A DNA stretch of 7,044 nucleotides from Actinomycetota bacterium (GTDB taxonomy: Bacteria; Actinomycetota; Actinomycetes; Streptosporangiales; Streptosporangiaceae), in assembly GCA_003541285.1 (NCBI GenBank), contig DPMS01000637.1, positions 842-7,885 on the forward strand, written 5' to 3'. The notes below the pieces were generated by a model. It was not told the origin of the DNA, ran no database searches, and worked only from the letters and a program-made list of their open reading frames with translations. Positions 6,422-7,044 of this stretch are shown one piece after another. Positions within the stretch are counted from its first letter, which is position 1, and each line of letters begins with the position of its first letter. A program made the position numbers and the translations under genes.

Positions 6422-6681
6422 GTGTTACTGTCGGTCCCGGCCGAACCGCCCCGCCGTCTCGTGACAGCGATGGTGGCCGGCTACCGCTGGACCCTTCAGC
6501 GCGGTTCACGATCCTGCCGGAGAACTACCGGGAACTACCGGAGGACGCGGCCGGGTGCCCACGTGGCCCCGGTTGGGCACATCAGCCCGGCCGCACTGCA
6601 GCCCCGCGGTTGGGGAGCGCCCGTAGCCCAGGCCCGTCAACTGACCGTCAGGCGGGTAAGGACGTAGGAGCGTGTCACACC
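6422..6681 (+). other. Leader region upstream of the NlpC/P60-like gene
   Basis: These 260 bases show no protein family in any frame, although frame 1 is open throughout. They contain a perfect 10-bp tandem duplication, GAACTACCGG (6522-6531 and 6532-6541), and an 11-bp inverted repeat, CTGAC-C-GTCAG (6641-6651). A clear ribosome-binding site, AGGAG (6666-6670), serves the following gene. The promoter is probably here or in the AT-rich repeat just upstream, but no convincing -35/-10 pair is visible. The end of the leader resembles a riboswitch tail and is listed separately. Confidence 0.5.
6632..6670 (+). promoter_or_regulatory. Candidate 3' part of a c-di-AMP (ydaO-type) riboswitch
   Basis: The stretch GCCCGTCAACTGACC (6632-6646), then GTCAGGCGGGTAAGGACG, closely follows the conserved 3' end of the ydaO aptamer as I remember it: GCCCGTCAGCTAACC, a short spacer, AGGCG, then a purine-rich tract leading to the ribosome-binding site. 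A GGGG and a GTAG (near 6612 and 6623) lie upstream in roughly the right order, but the spacing to the tail is shorter than usual. I could not place the 5' half of the aptamer. In actinobacteria this riboswitch class commonly precedes secreted cell-wall hydrolases such as NlpC/P60 and Rpf proteins, which fits the gene here. It may be degenerate, or the match may be chance. Confidence 0.35.
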
Positions 6682-7044
6682 GTGGGTATGCGTTCGCCTG
6701 CCATCCGTTCCCTGATCTCCCGCGCCGCCGCACTCACCGCCGTGCTGCTTGCCGTGGCGGCCCTGATCTCCTCCGCCGGGACGGCAGGGGCAGCGCCGCA
6801 GCCAAGCCTCAGCCAGGTCCGGGCCAAACTCGCCAAGCTGACGACCCTGGAAGACCAGGCGGTCCAGCAGTACGACATGGCCGTTCAGGTACTGGCCAGC
6901 GCGAGGCAGCGCCTTGCGCTCGTCAACCGCGAGGCTGGCCGGGATCGTGCCCAGTTTCAGGTGGCGCGCAGGCAGATCGCGCAGATCGCGGCGGCCGCCT
7001 ACGAGAATGGCAGCCTGACGTCATTCGGGGCCCTGCTGACCAAT
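6682..7044 (+). CDS. Secreted coiled-coil protein, probably NlpC/P60 (C40) cell-wall hydrolase, 3' end outside window
   Basis: The visible 121 residues begin with a Sec signal peptide: basic n-region MRSPAIRSLISR, a hydrophobic core AALTAVLLAVAALI, and a cleavage region AGTAGAAP around residue 37. A predicted alpha-helical coiled coil follows from about 43 to 107 (LSQVRAKLAKLTTLEDQAVQQYD, LASARQRLALVN, then IAQIAAAAYENGSLTSFGALLTN). This N-terminal design is typical of actinobacterial RipA/RipC-like peptidoglycan endopeptidases, in which a coiled coil precedes a C-terminal NlpC/P60 catalytic domain. That domain would lie beyond the window, so the enzymatic assignment is inferred from the N-terminus only. 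I chose the GTG at 6682 because AGGAG (6666-6670) lies 11 bases upstream. The ATG at 6688, two codons later, is the alternative and is 17 bases away. The protein would act at the cell surface in septum or wall remodelling. Confidence 0.75.
   Translation, partial: MGMRSPAIRSLISRAAALTAVLLAVAALISSAGTAGAAPQPSLSQVRAKLAKLTTLEDQAVQQYDMAVQVLASARQRLALVNREAGRDRAQFQVARRQIAQIAAAAYENGSLTSFGALLTN

Noticed and set aside
1..7044. CRISPR array, tRNA, rRNA, insertion sequence or phage module
   Set aside because: I saw no regularly spaced repeats, no tRNA cloverleaf, and no transposase, integrase or phage protein motif on either strand.

Overview
The window is very GC-rich, and its genes use GTG and TTG starts and strongly GC-biased third positions. 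The protein families present (a short PQQ sugar dehydrogenase-like lipoprotein, an actinobacterial-type GT39 membrane protein, a SCO6745-like remnant, and a secreted coiled-coil NlpC/P60-type N-terminus) point to a filamentous or soil actinomycete. No species can be named from sequence alone.

Layout. The left part holds a divergent pair: a secreted PQQ-dependent sugar dehydrogenase-like lipoprotein on the minus strand (43-1416) and a small alpha/beta hydrolase on the plus strand (1638-2342). After a gap of about 356 bases with no recognisable gene comes an intact GT39-type polytopic glycosyltransferase (2699-4255). The stretch from 4256 to about 6660 looks decayed. It holds the C-terminal remnant of a SCO6745-type gene carrying several frame changes (about 4290-4823). 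An intact AraC-family regulator follows on the minus strand (4753-5616), and its 3' end runs into that remnant. A divergently oriented DUF2000 gene has lost one base near its 3' end (5695-6104). After it lies an N-terminal scrap of what appears to be a terpene-cyclase-like hypothetical protein (about 6157-6381), cut off at an AT-rich 20-bp tandem repeat (6382-6421). The right edge holds the start of a secreted coiled-coil protein, probably an NlpC/P60 cell-wall hydrolase (6682 onward, running off the window). Its leader ends in a motif resembling the 3' part of the c-di-AMP (ydaO-type) riboswitch.

How the genes relate. I see no single pathway or operon uniting them. The secreted dehydrogenase, the GT39 protein and the NlpC/P60-like protein all act at the cell envelope, but they are separate transcription units. 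AraC and DUF2000 form a divergent pair sharing a 78-bp control region, so DUF2000 is the most likely local target of the regulator. I do not see a new multi-gene system. The most informative signals are the concentration of broken genes around an intact regulator, single-base losses at short homopolymers, the odd AT-rich repeat and the candidate riboswitch tail.
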